Part shown: piece after piece, positions 8,336 to 17,007 of the stretch
Position numbering within the stretch: the first letter of the stretch is position 1
How the letters are laid out: every line of letters starts with the position of its first letter
Source: Latescibacteria bacterium UBA6620
GTDB lineage: Bacteria > Latescibacterota > UBA2968
Assembly (NCBI GenBank): GCA_002433075.1
Contig: DJHM01000032.1
Location: forward strand, 33,335 to 84,128
Direction: 5' to 3'
DNA length: 50,794 nt
Made by a program: the position numbers and the translations under genes
Notes under the pieces: generated by a model
Seen by the model: the letters and a program-made list of their open reading frames with translations, nothing else
What the model was told of the DNA's origin: nothing
Databases searched by the model: none

Positions 8336-9364
8336 TCATCCCTCCGTCGACGTCAGAAAGAACTCCGCGATCGCAACCGGCAACACCCGATGAAGGCTCT
8401 CCTCCCCGACCAATCGCGCCGTGGCCTCTGTTCGGAGCAGCATAAATTCTTCCGCCGCACCCTCGCTCGGATAGAAGTCTTTCTCGAACGTGACCTTGTC
8501 ATCCGTCTCGTTTCGCGACCAGATCACGCCACCCGATTGGCTCAGTGCCTCCAGATCATCGTGCAGATAGACTATGTCCAGCAGCGCTTCGGCGATCTCG
8601 TGGAGCTCAGGTATCTCCGACACGACCAGCGCCCCCCTCTCGGCGTGCCCTTCGTAGATCGCGTTCGACCAGAGTCCGGCATCGTGGAGGAAGCCGCCCA
8701 TAAAAATCTCGACCAGCTCGGTCCTGAAAAGGCGCTCTCGCAACGACTCCAGTGCTTCAGGTGTGTAAACCCGACCGCTCTCATCCACTCCAGCCCGTTC
8801 ATATAAGTCGTCCGGCGCGACCTTGCCGAAATAGCCCTCGGCCGTCAAATGGGCCGCCAGTTCGGTCGCAAAGCAGGCTACGTGAAGGCCGTGACGAGCC
8901 GCATCCAGGTCCAGGTCGTATTCCTTGATCAGATCAAGGACGAGTGGGTTTTGATTGCCCAGATACTCGTCGATCGCGATCTGCGTATTACCCTTCAACT
9001 GTCGGAGAGCGCGCTCCATCTCCTTGAACATCGCCTTAACTTCGGAGCGTGACCGATCCGCCGGCTTCGCATGAAGACCGATGCCGATCGACTGGACATT
9101 CTTCGCAGCTGCCGCTACCTCGTTCGCCTTCGATGCGACATCTCTGGCCGCCCGGCTCGCTCGTTGTTGGACCGTCTGGGCGGCCCGCTCGCTTTCCTCC
9201 TCCTCCGGCGTCCCACTGCACTCTCGAATCTCCTCTGTTGTCTCGTAGAGCAGGAGGCGAATGCGTGGATCATCCTCATCCGACCGCTCGCGGAAGAACT
9301 CCAGCGCACGATAGGTCAGTGCCGAGTTGGCGGGCGCCATCAGAGCGTCCCCCGTCGCGTTCAT
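8336..9364 (-). CDS. HD-domain protein related to HD-GYP phosphodiesterases
   Basis: A 342-residue protein with a long helical, coiled-coil-prone N-terminal part (about 55-150) and a C-terminal HD domain (about 155-275). The metal ligands are in HD-GYP-like order: H158, H227-D228 (GFLHDAG), H240 (EGHAERGA) and H268 (VYLHDD). The GYP signature itself is not visible, so cyclic-di-GMP hydrolysis is uncertain. A related nucleotide phosphohydrolase is equally possible. No receiver or sensor domain is present. The start has GGAAG five bases upstream. It is the first gene of a probable operon with the unknown protein and the cupin. Confidence 0.72.
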   Translation of the reverse strand: MNATGDALMAPANSALTYRALEFFRERSDEDDPRIRLLLYETTEEIRECSGTPEEEESERAAQTVQQRASRAARDVASKANEVAAAAKNVQSIGIGLHAKPADRSRSEVKAMFKEMERALRQLKGNTQIAIDEYLGNQNPLVLDLIKEYDLDLDAARHGLHVACFATELAAHLTAEGYFGKVAPDDLYERAGVDESGRVYTPEALESLRERLFRTELVEIFMGGFLHDAGLWSNAIYEGHAERGALVVSEIPELHEIAEALLDIVYLHDDLEALSQSGGVIWSRNETDDKVTFEKDFYPSEGAAEEFMLLRTEATARLVGEESLHRVLPVAIAEFFLTSTEG

Positions 9365-9523
9365 AATATCTTCCGCAAGACGGACAAAGTGCGCCTGTTT
9401 TCGTTACGTCAACGCGCACATTACGTGGCGCGCCTGTGACACGGTTATTCGGCGTTCAGTCATTTTGGTCAGAGGAATCGGGGTGGAAGATCGTCACACG
9501 AGAAGAGGAGGGATGACAAGCGA

Positions 9524-10540
9524 TCATAGATCGACGCGGCGTCCCTCTTTTGCAGACTGATGAATGGCGTCGATCACGCACAACGTTCCGATCGCGTTGC
9601 GGGGCGAGACGAGCAAGGGGGAACCGTCCAACACACAGTCGTTGAAGTGCTCGAGAGCGGGTGCGAAGGGTTGGCCGTCGCTGCCGAACGGCATCTTCTC
9701 GACCACATCTGCCCGAGTCGGATAATCTCCGATCCGACGAACGACCAACTGAGCATCCGTCCTCGGATGAAACGGCTGCGGCACTTCGAGCACACCTTTG
9801 GACGTCATCAGAATCGCGCCCGGGCCCACGGGCGAATCCATCCCCACCTGAACGACTGCGGAACGGCCTTCCGCAAACTCAAGGATCGCACTCGTACGTG
9901 TGTCCACACCATATTCCGGATCCACGTAGACCGACGCCTGGACCGACACAGGCTCCTCGTCAAACGCAAATCGGACGAACGTGATGGCATAGGAACCGAC
10001 GTCGAGCAGTGCGCCACCCCCCAGGTCCTTGTCCAGCCGGATGTTCGGTCTGTCTCGAGGCAGCCTGAAACAGAAGTGCACCGCCATCTGCAACAATTCA
10101 CCGATTTCGCCCTCATCGAGAAGCTGTCTGATCTTCGACGTCTGCTCGTGGAAGTAGAACACGAACGCTTCGAGGAGATGCACTCCGTTGGCTTCGCACG
10201 CATCGGCCATCGCCTTCGCCTCACTCGAGGAAACAGCCAGCGGCTTCTCGCAGAAGATGTGTTTCCCGTGCTCAGCCGCCTTGATCGTCCACTCCGCGTG
10301 CATCGTATTCGGCAAGGCGTTATAGACCGCGTCGACCGCATCGCTCGCCAGCATCGCCTCGTAGCCCTCGAACACATTCGGAATGTCGTACTCACTGGCG
10401 AAGGCCTCCCCCTTTTCCCGTTCCCTGCTTGCGACCGCGGAGATCTCACCGTTGCTCGTCTCCCGCATCGCGGGAATGAACGCCGTCGTCCCGATTCGTG
10501 CTGTGCTGATGATGCCCCATCTGACCCTGGTTTCACTCAA
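9524..10540 (-). CDS. Gfo/Idh/MocA family oxidoreductase (dihydrodiol/xylose dehydrogenase-like)
   Basis: A 338-residue dehydrogenase with N-terminal Rossmann motif GIISTARIGTTAFIPA, catalytic EKPLAVS and the LGGGALLDVGSYAI segment. That segment characterises the subgroup containing trans-dihydrodiol dehydrogenase and D-xylose dehydrogenase. It should use NAD(P) to oxidise a cyclic or sugar alcohol. Translation starts with TTG at 10540; GGAGG lies about six bases upstream and no better in-frame codon exists. The HD-domain gene follows after 159 bases without a gene, so the two may be separately expressed. Confidence 0.88.
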   Translation of the reverse strand: MSETRVRWGIISTARIGTTAFIPAMRETSNGEISAVASREREKGEAFASEYDIPNVFEGYEAMLASDAVDAVYNALPNTMHAEWTIKAAEHGKHIFCEKPLAVSSSEAKAMADACEANGVHLLEAFVFYFHEQTSKIRQLLDEGEIGELLQMAVHFCFRLPRDRPNIRLDKDLGGGALLDVGSYAITFVRFAFDEEPVSVQASVYVDPEYGVDTRTSAILEFAEGRSAVVQVGMDSPVGPGAILMTSKGVLEVPQPFHPRTDAQLVVRRIGDYPTRADVVEKMPFGSDGQPFAPALEHFNDCVLDGSPLLVSPRNAIGTLCVIDAIHQSAKEGRRVDL

Positions 10541-10765
10541 ATGATACCTCCACCCTCCGAAGTACTCGAAGTTCGACTTCCAAGGCGAAGACTAAGAACG
10601 AATCCACTCTCCAGCAACCGAATTGCTCGATCCCAATTCCGTCCAGGTGACTCGTTGGGCGGTGGGGTGTAACTGCAGGAGTAGCCTTGGTATATTTTCA
10701 CTGTATGGTAGAAAACGTGAACCTGAGCAGGCCTTCTTCCCGGCACGTCAGACGAGGACCTCACA

Positions 10766-11290
10766 ATGAACCGTTTCCCAACCCTCTTTATGGTAGCAGT
10801 CGTCACACTCCTGGCCAGTGCAAGCCCGACGCATGCGCAGGTCAGCCCGGATAGCATCGTCGGAGAACACATTCGCCTGATGACTCGTAATGCCAGGGAT
10901 AGAAAGTTCGTGGGTCAGGCTCTCCGAGTGGACGAGGGGCGCATCTACCTGCGGGAACACGTCGGTGCGCCGGAAACGAGTATCTCTATCGACTCCATCA
11001 CTCGACTCGACATCCGCACACGGCAACGTAGAGACCCCCTGAAGAACGCTGCCATTGGGATTGTCTCCGGCTCGATGGCGGGTGTTGCTCTCTACTCGAT
11101 GTGCGACCACAATGAGGACATTTGTCGTACGGACGCCTTCGTTACCGGGGGTGTTCTCGCCGCGGCAGGCGCACTCGTTGGATTCATCTATGGCACAACA
11201 CACGCGAACGTATGGGAACAGTCGCATCTTGCCGATCTCGGTCTCACCGTGTCGCAGAATGGAGGTCTACGCCTTACGGCCAGCTTCTGA
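10766..11290 (+). CDS. Secreted or envelope protein of unknown function
   Basis: A 174-residue protein with a signal peptide ending in THAQ (about residue 25). A beta-rich stretch follows (about 30-90) containing SIDSITRLDIRTRQR, then two glycine/alanine-rich hydrophobic segments (about 95-110 and 128-146) like a glycine zipper. This layout resembles small periplasmic or outer-membrane-associated proteins that insert a glycine-zipper hairpin. I cannot name a family. ATG 10766 is preceded by GAGG about nine bases upstream. The 225 bases before it hold AT-rich promoter-like sequence near 10690-10710, but no convincing -35/-10 pair. Confidence 0.68.
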   Translation: MNRFPTLFMVAVVTLLASASPTHAQVSPDSIVGEHIRLMTRNARDRKFVGQALRVDEGRIYLREHVGAPETSISIDSITRLDIRTRQRRDPLKNAAIGIVSGSMAGVALYSMCDHNEDICRTDAFVTGGVLAAAGALVGFIYGTTHANVWEQSHLADLGLTVSQNGGLRLTASF

Positions 11291-11424
11291 GTCTTCCGGA
11301 AGACACATTTGAGCTTTCCCTCTGCCCATTCTTGACACTGTAGCCAGCCTGCAATAGGTTAGTCGGCACCCGCGGTCTATGGTCGGGATAAATCGTCGGG
11401 AACATTAGGCAGAGGGAGGGCTCT

Positions 11425-12135
11425 GTGAGAATATTACGATGGATACTCGTTGTGGCATTCGTTTTCTGCTCGATCGAATCCGATGCCAAGACATCAAAGG
11501 AAATACAAAAGGAAATCGAAGCCTTCGGTGAGGCGCTGAAAGGGAAGGAGTTCTACCTGCGGGCGAGTATCCTTCGCGTGAGCGCGCGGGGGCGGTTCGC
11601 AATCGGCAAAGCCACGGACGCGACAAACGTGTATCCCGATGGCAATATCTACTACCAGGGAACGATTGAAGGTGGGGTACAGATCAACACGCAGGATCCG
11701 GCGGAGTTCACCGAAGAAGCCCGCCGAAAGTTGTTGGCGGCTGAGAACAACAAGGCTGCTGTAATCGGCCTTGATCGGGGCTCCAAGATCCTGATCCACG
11801 ACATCGAAGTCGAAGACGACGAAACACGTATTCAGATTACGCTGCCAGGTAGCTACTACTCCGAGATCAAGTCGACTGTACGCTTCAAAATGTTCGACAG
11901 CGTAAACAGTTTTGACGACTTCAAATTCATGTTCGACAAGGCATTTGCAGAGAATGAGTATGAGGTTCTGAGGAACGACAGAACAGTAGAAATCAACGAG
12001 GGAATAGGTTCCGACGAACTCGTCAAATTGATCGGTTTGGCCGACTACAAAATCAACCTGGGCGCCAAGTCGATTCTTGTCTACGGTGATTTGCGCTACA
12101 TCTTCGAGGAGGACAAGCTGGTAGATCTGAACTGA
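11425..12135 (+). CDS. Secreted protein of unknown function
   Basis: A 236-residue protein with a signal peptide (MRILRWILVVAFVFCSIESDA) and a soluble, mixed alpha/beta body without recognisable motifs. Acidic stretches (EVEDDETRIQI) and Lys-rich parts suggest an exported soluble protein. Translation begins at GTG 11425 with GGGAGGG eight bases upstream. A strong terminator follows 25 bases after the stop, so it ends a transcription unit. It has somewhat lower GC and more Asn/Lys than most neighbours, which may only reflect export. Confidence 0.7.
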   Translation: MRILRWILVVAFVFCSIESDAKTSKEIQKEIEAFGEALKGKEFYLRASILRVSARGRFAIGKATDATNVYPDGNIYYQGTIEGGVQINTQDPAEFTEEARRKLLAAENNKAAVIGLDRGSKILIHDIEVEDDETRIQITLPGSYYSEIKSTVRFKMFDSVNSFDDFKFMFDKAFAENEYEVLRNDRTVEINEGIGSDELVKLIGLADYKINLGAKSILVYGDLRYIFEEDKLVDLN

Positions 12136-12160
12136 TCACGCCAACAGACCGAATAGAAGA

Positions 12161-12195
12161 GGGGCGGCATCTCACGATGTCGCCCCTTGTTTCTT
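12161..12195 (+). terminator. Strong rho-independent terminator
   Basis: An 11-base-pair stem (GGGGCGGCATC with GATGTCGCCCC, one G-T pair), loop TCAC, is followed by TTGTTTCTT. It ends the transcript of the secreted protein gene that stops at 12135. Confidence 0.88.
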
Positions 12196-12212
12196 GTATG
12201 CGGACTTCCAGA

Positions 12213-13202
12213 TCAGTCGACACCAAAGAGCCTCGCAGCATTGTTCCAGAAAATGTCCTCAACCTGCGTATCCGTCAGCTTCTCCGACCAGCACGCCCAC
12301 TTGATCGATCTCAGGTGCTCCAGACCGACCAGGACGGGATTATTCTTCAGGTGTTTCTCATCCCAGACCGGCGTGTCCTCGTAGAGCCACAGAAAACTGT
12401 CCGCAGCCGAAAGGGATCGACCTCGCATATGACTGACCGGACAGTCGGTCCCGTACATCAGCCGATCGTGGCCGCAGTATCGAATGATCGTCTGGTGCGC
12501 GATCGGTTCGCAGTTCACGCTCGTGTCGTAGTAAACGTTGTCGAGATCCGCGATCGTCTCGATCCCTTCCATATTGTGCGATGGCTGAAAGCCGCGCGCC
12601 GAATGAGCGAGGATCATCCTCATTTCCGGATACTTCTCGCAGTAGGTGCGAATCCAATGCTGATTCGACGGATCGGCCAGCGCCCGCTGCTTCACCATAT
12701 GCAGGGTGATCACCAGACTCTCTTCGTGAGCCACCCTGACCAGTTCCTCCGGCAGATAAGCCGGAATGTCCGCTTCCCAGGTCGGTTGCGTGGTCGCCAT
12801 CGTGTGATAACACTTCAGACCGCACGCGCCCGATCTCCTCGCTTCCTCGCGCACCCATTCCGGGTCGTCCCCCGGCTTGACAAAGAAGAGGTGTCGATAT
12901 TCGGGGGCTCTTTCAGACGCCCGGGCCACCCAGTCGTTCGCCTGCCCGAATTCGCCTGCCTCATCTGCCTGGACGGCGGGAATGAAAAGTGCCCCGGCCT
13001 GGTGTCGATCCGGATGAAGGTCCTGCATCAGCTCGCGGTAGACATCGAACCCCACGTCCTCGGGCGCGCCATCGACCTTCCACGGACTGAAATCGCTTGC
13101 CCACAGATGAGTATGCGCATCGAACACACGGGCGGGTAAAAACGACTCGATTTCTCTTTCGAAGAACTCGAGATCTTCGGGTCTGAGGCGAGATTCGGCC
13201 AT
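12213..13202 (-). CDS. Amidohydrolase_2 family protein (canonical metal site)
   Basis: A 329-residue TIM-barrel amidohydrolase. H30-T-H32 (DAHTHLW) provides the first metal ligands. LHMVKQRAL and LAHSARG supply strand-end His residues, and the final Asp is in YGTDCP. The family hydrolyses lactones or amides or decarboxylates aromatic acids (ACMS decarboxylase relatives). The substrate here is unknown. The start at 13202 is supported by GGAG eight bases upstream; a longer frame begins at 13262. The gene stands alone, downstream of rnhA and convergent with a secreted-protein gene. Confidence 0.86.
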   Translation of the reverse strand: MAESRLRPEDLEFFEREIESFLPARVFDAHTHLWASDFSPWKVDGAPEDVGFDVYRELMQDLHPDRHQAGALFIPAVQADEAGEFGQANDWVARASERAPEYRHLFFVKPGDDPEWVREEARRSGACGLKCYHTMATTQPTWEADIPAYLPEELVRVAHEESLVITLHMVKQRALADPSNQHWIRTYCEKYPEMRMILAHSARGFQPSHNMEGIETIADLDNVYYDTSVNCEPIAHQTIIRYCGHDRLMYGTDCPVSHMRGRSLSAADSFLWLYEDTPVWDEKHLKNNPVLVGLEHLRSIKWACWSEKLTDTQVEDIFWNNAARLFGVD

Positions 13203-13288
13203 AGGGGTCTCCGTCCAGGGGTCTCGGTATCGCCAAGAGTGTAAGTTGGGGCCTACCCGCACGCAAGGTCGTTCATTCTCAACCCAAC

Positions 13289-13316
13289 AAAAAACGGTCC
13301 AGCTCGAGCTGGACCG
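13289..13316 (-). terminator. Rho-independent terminator of rnhA
   Basis: A perfect 22-base palindrome (arms CGGTCCAGCTC and GAGCTGGACCG) is followed, in minus-strand direction, by TTTTTTG. It lies 32 bases beyond the rnhA stop and before the amidohydrolase gene, so the two have separate transcripts. Confidence 0.88.
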
Positions 13317-13347
13317 GATGGAAGCTGGTTCTCCTTCGATGCCTCGA

Positions 13348-14082
13348 TTAGAACAGCGTCAACGGTTTGTCGTCTCGAAAACCCTCGTCCGGCGGCAGAT
13401 TCGGCTCGGCCGCAGCCGCCACCGCCAACGCATCGCATCGCTCGTTCTCTGCGTGGCCGGCGTGGCCTTTGACCCATTCGAACCGCACGTCCGTTTTTTC
13501 CAGCAAATCAAGCAATCGCTCCCACAAATCGGGGTTCTTCGCCGGTTCAGTATCCGTCCGCATCCATCTCTTCGCTCGCCACTTTCTCGCCCAACCTTTC
13601 GTCACCGCGTTAACAACGTATCGGGAATCGGTCACCAGCGTCGCCCGTGTCTCACCCATCTCCATCAGGGCCTCGATCGCCGCGATGCAGGCCAGAATCT
13701 CCATTCGGTTGTTCGTCGTCAGGCTGAAGCCTTCGGCCAGCTCCTGTCGTTCGTCACCTCGGAGTAGCACGCACCCGTACCCACCCGGGCCCGGATTCCC
13801 CGTGCACGCGCCATCTGTGTAGATCGCCACATCGCCGTCCCGGACAGTGGGCATCCTCGGTCGGTCTGCTGAACCCGGCAGTTTCTTCAGCTCGTTCATC
13901 ACCGAAGGATGGTGATCGACGGTTGTCAACCATTCGGCGGCCGGACCGGCCGCCGAGAAGCTCTTGTAGACGGCCCCCGCCTGTCCTGTCACCTGTTCCT
14001 GGGCGCCTCCCCCGCCAGCCCAGGCGCGATAGATCCCGGGTTTCTTCCCCTTCGCTACTACATAGATCTTCTTCTTGGCCAT
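13348..14082 (-). CDS. rnhA: Ribonuclease HI with N-terminal Cauli_VI RNA-binding domain
   Basis: A 244-residue RNase HI that cleaves RNA in RNA-DNA hybrids. Residues about 5-52 form the Cauli_VI/RNase H1 N-terminal domain (YVVAKGKKPGIYRAW, then VYKSFSAAGPAAEW), which binds the hybrid and is common in eukaryotic and some bacterial enzymes. The catalytic domain (about 83-222) has all acidic residues: D90 in YTDGACTGNPG, E128 in NNRMEIL, D152 in VTDSRYV and D217 in ERCDALA. The His-containing loop is KGHAGHAEN. It has its own strong terminator downstream. Its start region lies about 205 bases from the divergent aceE start. Confidence 0.95.
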   Translation of the reverse strand: MAKKKIYVVAKGKKPGIYRAWAGGGGAQEQVTGQAGAVYKSFSAAGPAAEWLTTVDHHPSVMNELKKLPGSADRPRMPTVRDGDVAIYTDGACTGNPGPGGYGCVLLRGDERQELAEGFSLTTNNRMEILACIAAIEALMEMGETRATLVTDSRYVVNAVTKGWARKWRAKRWMRTDTEPAKNPDLWERLLDLLEKTDVRFEWVKGHAGHAENERCDALAVAAAAEPNLPPDEGFRDDKPLTLF

Positions 14083-14287
14083 TCGACTCTTTCAATTCCA
14101 GGTGGGTCGGGACCAAACTCTAAGACTTTGTGTCTTCGTTGTGTACATTCTTTCCAGCCCTCCCCTCCAGCCTCCTTCGAAACGCCAACTTGTCTTCAGG
14201 CGGATCGGACACCGGTTGCGACCCCGGAGCCGTCACGGCATACTATGGGCAACCAGTCGAATCGTACTCGACGAAAGGGTTTCGGGA

Positions 14288-16951
14288 ATGAACACACGAC
14301 CTAGCCTGAATCCTTCATCTGACATCGAGCTCCAGGAGTGGCTCGAGTCGATGGAATCCCTCCTGCGGACGGAAGGTCCGGAGCGGGCGAAGGTCGTTTT
14401 TCGTGCGCTCGCCGACTACCTGTCCGACAAAGACGTGATCGTCGAGGACGCCACGCTCAACACCCACTATCGCAACACCATCCCTCTCGAGCAGGAACCG
14501 GCGTACCCTGGCGAAATCGAACTCGAAGAGCGCATCGAACAGATTCTCCGATGGAACGCGATGGCCGTCGTCCTTCGCGCTTATGACAGCGGAACCAACG
14601 TCGGCGGTCACATCGGCACCTACGCCTCCGCCGCGACGATGATGGAAGTCGGGCTCAACCACTTCTTCCGAAATCGTACGGACGACTATGGAGGCGACCT
14701 GGTCAGCATCCAGGCCCACGCCTCTCCCGGAATCTATGCTCGTGCGTATCTCGAAGGACGATTGCGTGCGAAACAGCTCGACAACTTCCGACGCGAACTC
14801 CAACCGGAAGGCGGTCTCTCCTCCTACCCCCACCCCAAAAGGATGCCCGACTTCTGGCAATCTCCCTGCTCGTCGATGGGCCTGTCCACCCCCAGCGCCA
14901 TCTATCAGGCCCGATTTGCTCGATACCTCGAGAACCGCGGACTCAAGCCTCGTAACGGCGGCAAGATCTGGTCCTTTATCGGCGATGGTGAGTCGGACGA
15001 GCCTGAAGTCCTCGGCACGATCAACATCGCTGCCCGGGAGGGTCTCGACAATCTCATCCTCGTCGTCAACTGCAACCTTCAGCGTCTCGATGGCCCGGTC
15101 CGCGGCAACGGCAAAATCGTTCAGGAACTCGAACGCAGCTTCCGTGGCGCCAGTTGGAACGTCATCAAGGTCATCTGGAGCGGCGAGTGGGACAAGCTGT
15201 TCCTGATCGATCGCGAAGGCGTTCTTCAGGAGCGAATGGAGCGCGCTGTCGACGGCGACTATCAGATGTATTCGGTTTCCAACGGCAAGGAAGTACGCGA
15301 GCACTGGATCAGAGACAACCCACGCCTCGCGGAAATCATGCAGGTCCTCTCCGACGAGGAAATTCGGTGTATTCGCCGTGGGGGACACGATCACCGGAAG
15401 ATCCACGCCGCCTTCAAGCGCGCTGTCGAAGTCGAGAGCGGACCCACCGTCGTCCTCATCAAGACCATCAAAGGCTACGGCATGCAGGGGCACGAGGGCT
15501 CCAACGCCGTGCACCAGAAGAAGACCCTCAGCGCCGAGGAACGCATCGAGACGTGCAGTCGCCTGGGGATCCCCCTCAGCGAAGAAGCCGCAGCCCGGGC
15601 CGAATACTATCGCCCTCCCGAGGATGGGCCCGAAGTCCGCTATCTCAACGAACGACGTACTGCCCTCGGGGGCCCCTGGCCCACCAGGGAAGTCAACGCA
15701 CCTGATCTGCCCACGCCCGATCTCGACTTCTTCAAGGATCTCATCGACGGTTCCGGGGAGCGTGAACTCTCCACCACGATGGCGTTCGTTCGACTGCTCG
15801 GTCGACTGCTCGAGCATCCCGATCTCGGAAACTACATCGTTCCCATCGTTCCAGACGAAGCGCGGACTTTCGGAATGGAGGCCCTCTTCGGCCGAGCGGG
15901 CATTTATTCATCCGAAGGCCAGAAATACAAGCCCGTCGACAGCGCGACGTTAATCCCCTACCGCGAGGCACGGGACGGACAGATTCTCCAGGAGGGCATC
16001 TGTGAGGCCGGCGCGATGGCCTCTTTCCTTGCCGCCGGTACCGCCTACGCCGTTCACGCCGTCCCGACCATTCCGTTTTACGTTTTCTACTCCATTTTCG
16101 GTTTTCAGCGGGTCGGCGATATGATCTGGAACTGCGGGGATATGCTTTGTCGCGGTTTCCTTCTCGGTGGGACGTCGGGTCGGACCACCCTCAACGGCGA
16201 AGGTCTCCAGCACCAGGACGGTCATTCCCAGATCGTTGCCAGCACCGTCCCCAACCTCCTCAGCTACGATCCCTCTTTCGCCTACGAGCTCGCTGTCATC
16301 ATCCGCGAAGGTATTCGCAGGATGTACACCGAGCAGGAAGACGTCTTCTACTACATCACCATCCACAACGAGAACCTCGCGATGCCCTCGATGCCCGAAG
16401 GGTGTGAGGCCGGCATCGTCAAGGGGGCGTACCGTTTTCGACGATCCACGACCTCATCCGATCGAAAAGCCCATCTGCTTGGGAGTGGCGCGATTATGAC
16501 CGAGGTCTTGCGTGCACGCGAAATTCTGGAAGAGATGGACATCTCGACCGACGTGTGGAGTATTCCCAGCTACAATGAGCTCAGCCGAGAAGCACTGAGC
16601 GTGGAGCGCAAGTCACGTCTCGAACCGAAAGCCGCACGAGCGACGCCATACGTCGAGCAACTCTTCGAGGGGGAAGATGGGGTCTTTGTCGCAGCGTCGG
16701 ACTATATGAAAGCGCTCCCACTGAGCATCTCGCGATGGGTACCCGGACCCTACGTCGTCCTCGGCACTGACGGCTACGGCCTAAGCGAGTCGCGGTCCGC
16801 TCTCCGCGAACACTTTGAGGTCATCGCGGAGTACATCGCCTACGCCGCACTCGCCGCACTCCGCGATGAGGACCGTGTGGGCGACAGCGAACTCGAAGAC
16901 GCGGCGAACAGGCTGAACATCGACAGAACGAAGCCAGACCCTACTGTCTAG
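14288..16951 (+). CDS. aceE: Pyruvate dehydrogenase E1 component, homodimeric AceE type
   Basis: An 887-residue thiamine-diphosphate enzyme that decarboxylates pyruvate and transfers the acetyl group to the lipoyl E2 of the pyruvate dehydrogenase complex. The length equals that of E. coli AceE. The GTNVGGHIGTYASA block, the ThDP motif GDGESDEPEVLGT...NCNLQRLDG and the late DGYGLSESR block are all conserved. ATG 14288 gives the family N-terminus; the frame is open further upstream but overlaps rnhA. Neither aceF nor lpd is in the window. Citrate synthase follows after 56 bases on the same strand, linking acetyl-CoA formation with its use. Confidence 0.96.
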   Translation: MNTRPSLNPSSDIELQEWLESMESLLRTEGPERAKVVFRALADYLSDKDVIVEDATLNTHYRNTIPLEQEPAYPGEIELEERIEQILRWNAMAVVLRAYDSGTNVGGHIGTYASAATMMEVGLNHFFRNRTDDYGGDLVSIQAHASPGIYARAYLEGRLRAKQLDNFRRELQPEGGLSSYPHPKRMPDFWQSPCSSMGLSTPSAIYQARFARYLENRGLKPRNGGKIWSFIGDGESDEPEVLGTINIAAREGLDNLILVVNCNLQRLDGPVRGNGKIVQELERSFRGASWNVIKVIWSGEWDKLFLIDREGVLQERMERAVDGDYQMYSVSNGKEVREHWIRDNPRLAEIMQVLSDEEIRCIRRGGHDHRKIHAAFKRAVEVESGPTVVLIKTIKGYGMQGHEGSNAVHQKKTLSAEERIETCSRLGIPLSEEAAARAEYYRPPEDGPEVRYLNERRTALGGPWPTREVNAPDLPTPDLDFFKDLIDGSGERELSTTMAFVRLLGRLLEHPDLGNYIVPIVPDEARTFGMEALFGRAGIYSSEGQKYKPVDSATLIPYREARDGQILQEGICEAGAMASFLAAGTAYAVHAVPTIPFYVFYSIFGFQRVGDMIWNCGDMLCRGFLLGGTSGRTTLNGEGLQHQDGHSQIVASTVPNLLSYDPSFAYELAVIIREGIRRMYTEQEDVFYYITIHNENLAMPSMPEGCEAGIVKGAYRFRRSTTSSDRKAHLLGSGAIMTEVLRAREILEEMDISTDVWSIPSYNELSREALSVERKSRLEPKAARATPYVEQLFEGEDGVFVAASDYMKALPLSISRWVPGPYVVLGTDGYGLSESRSALREHFEVIAEYIAYAALAALRDEDRVGDSELEDAANRLNIDRTKPDPTV

Positions 16952-17007
16952 TGTAAATTGTCGGCAGTCCGCGTAGTCTTCCTGTTGTCAACTGAAGGGG
17001 TTAATCG

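Noticed and set aside
11291..11304. GTCTTCCGGAAGAC palindrome directly after a stop codon
   Set aside because: Short stem without loop and no T-run close by. It is too weak to call a terminator.
14315..15817. A 500-codon open frame on the minus strand antisense to aceE
   Set aside because: It is a mirror of GC-rich aceE codon usage, shows no domain or signal, and aceE is unquestionably the real gene.
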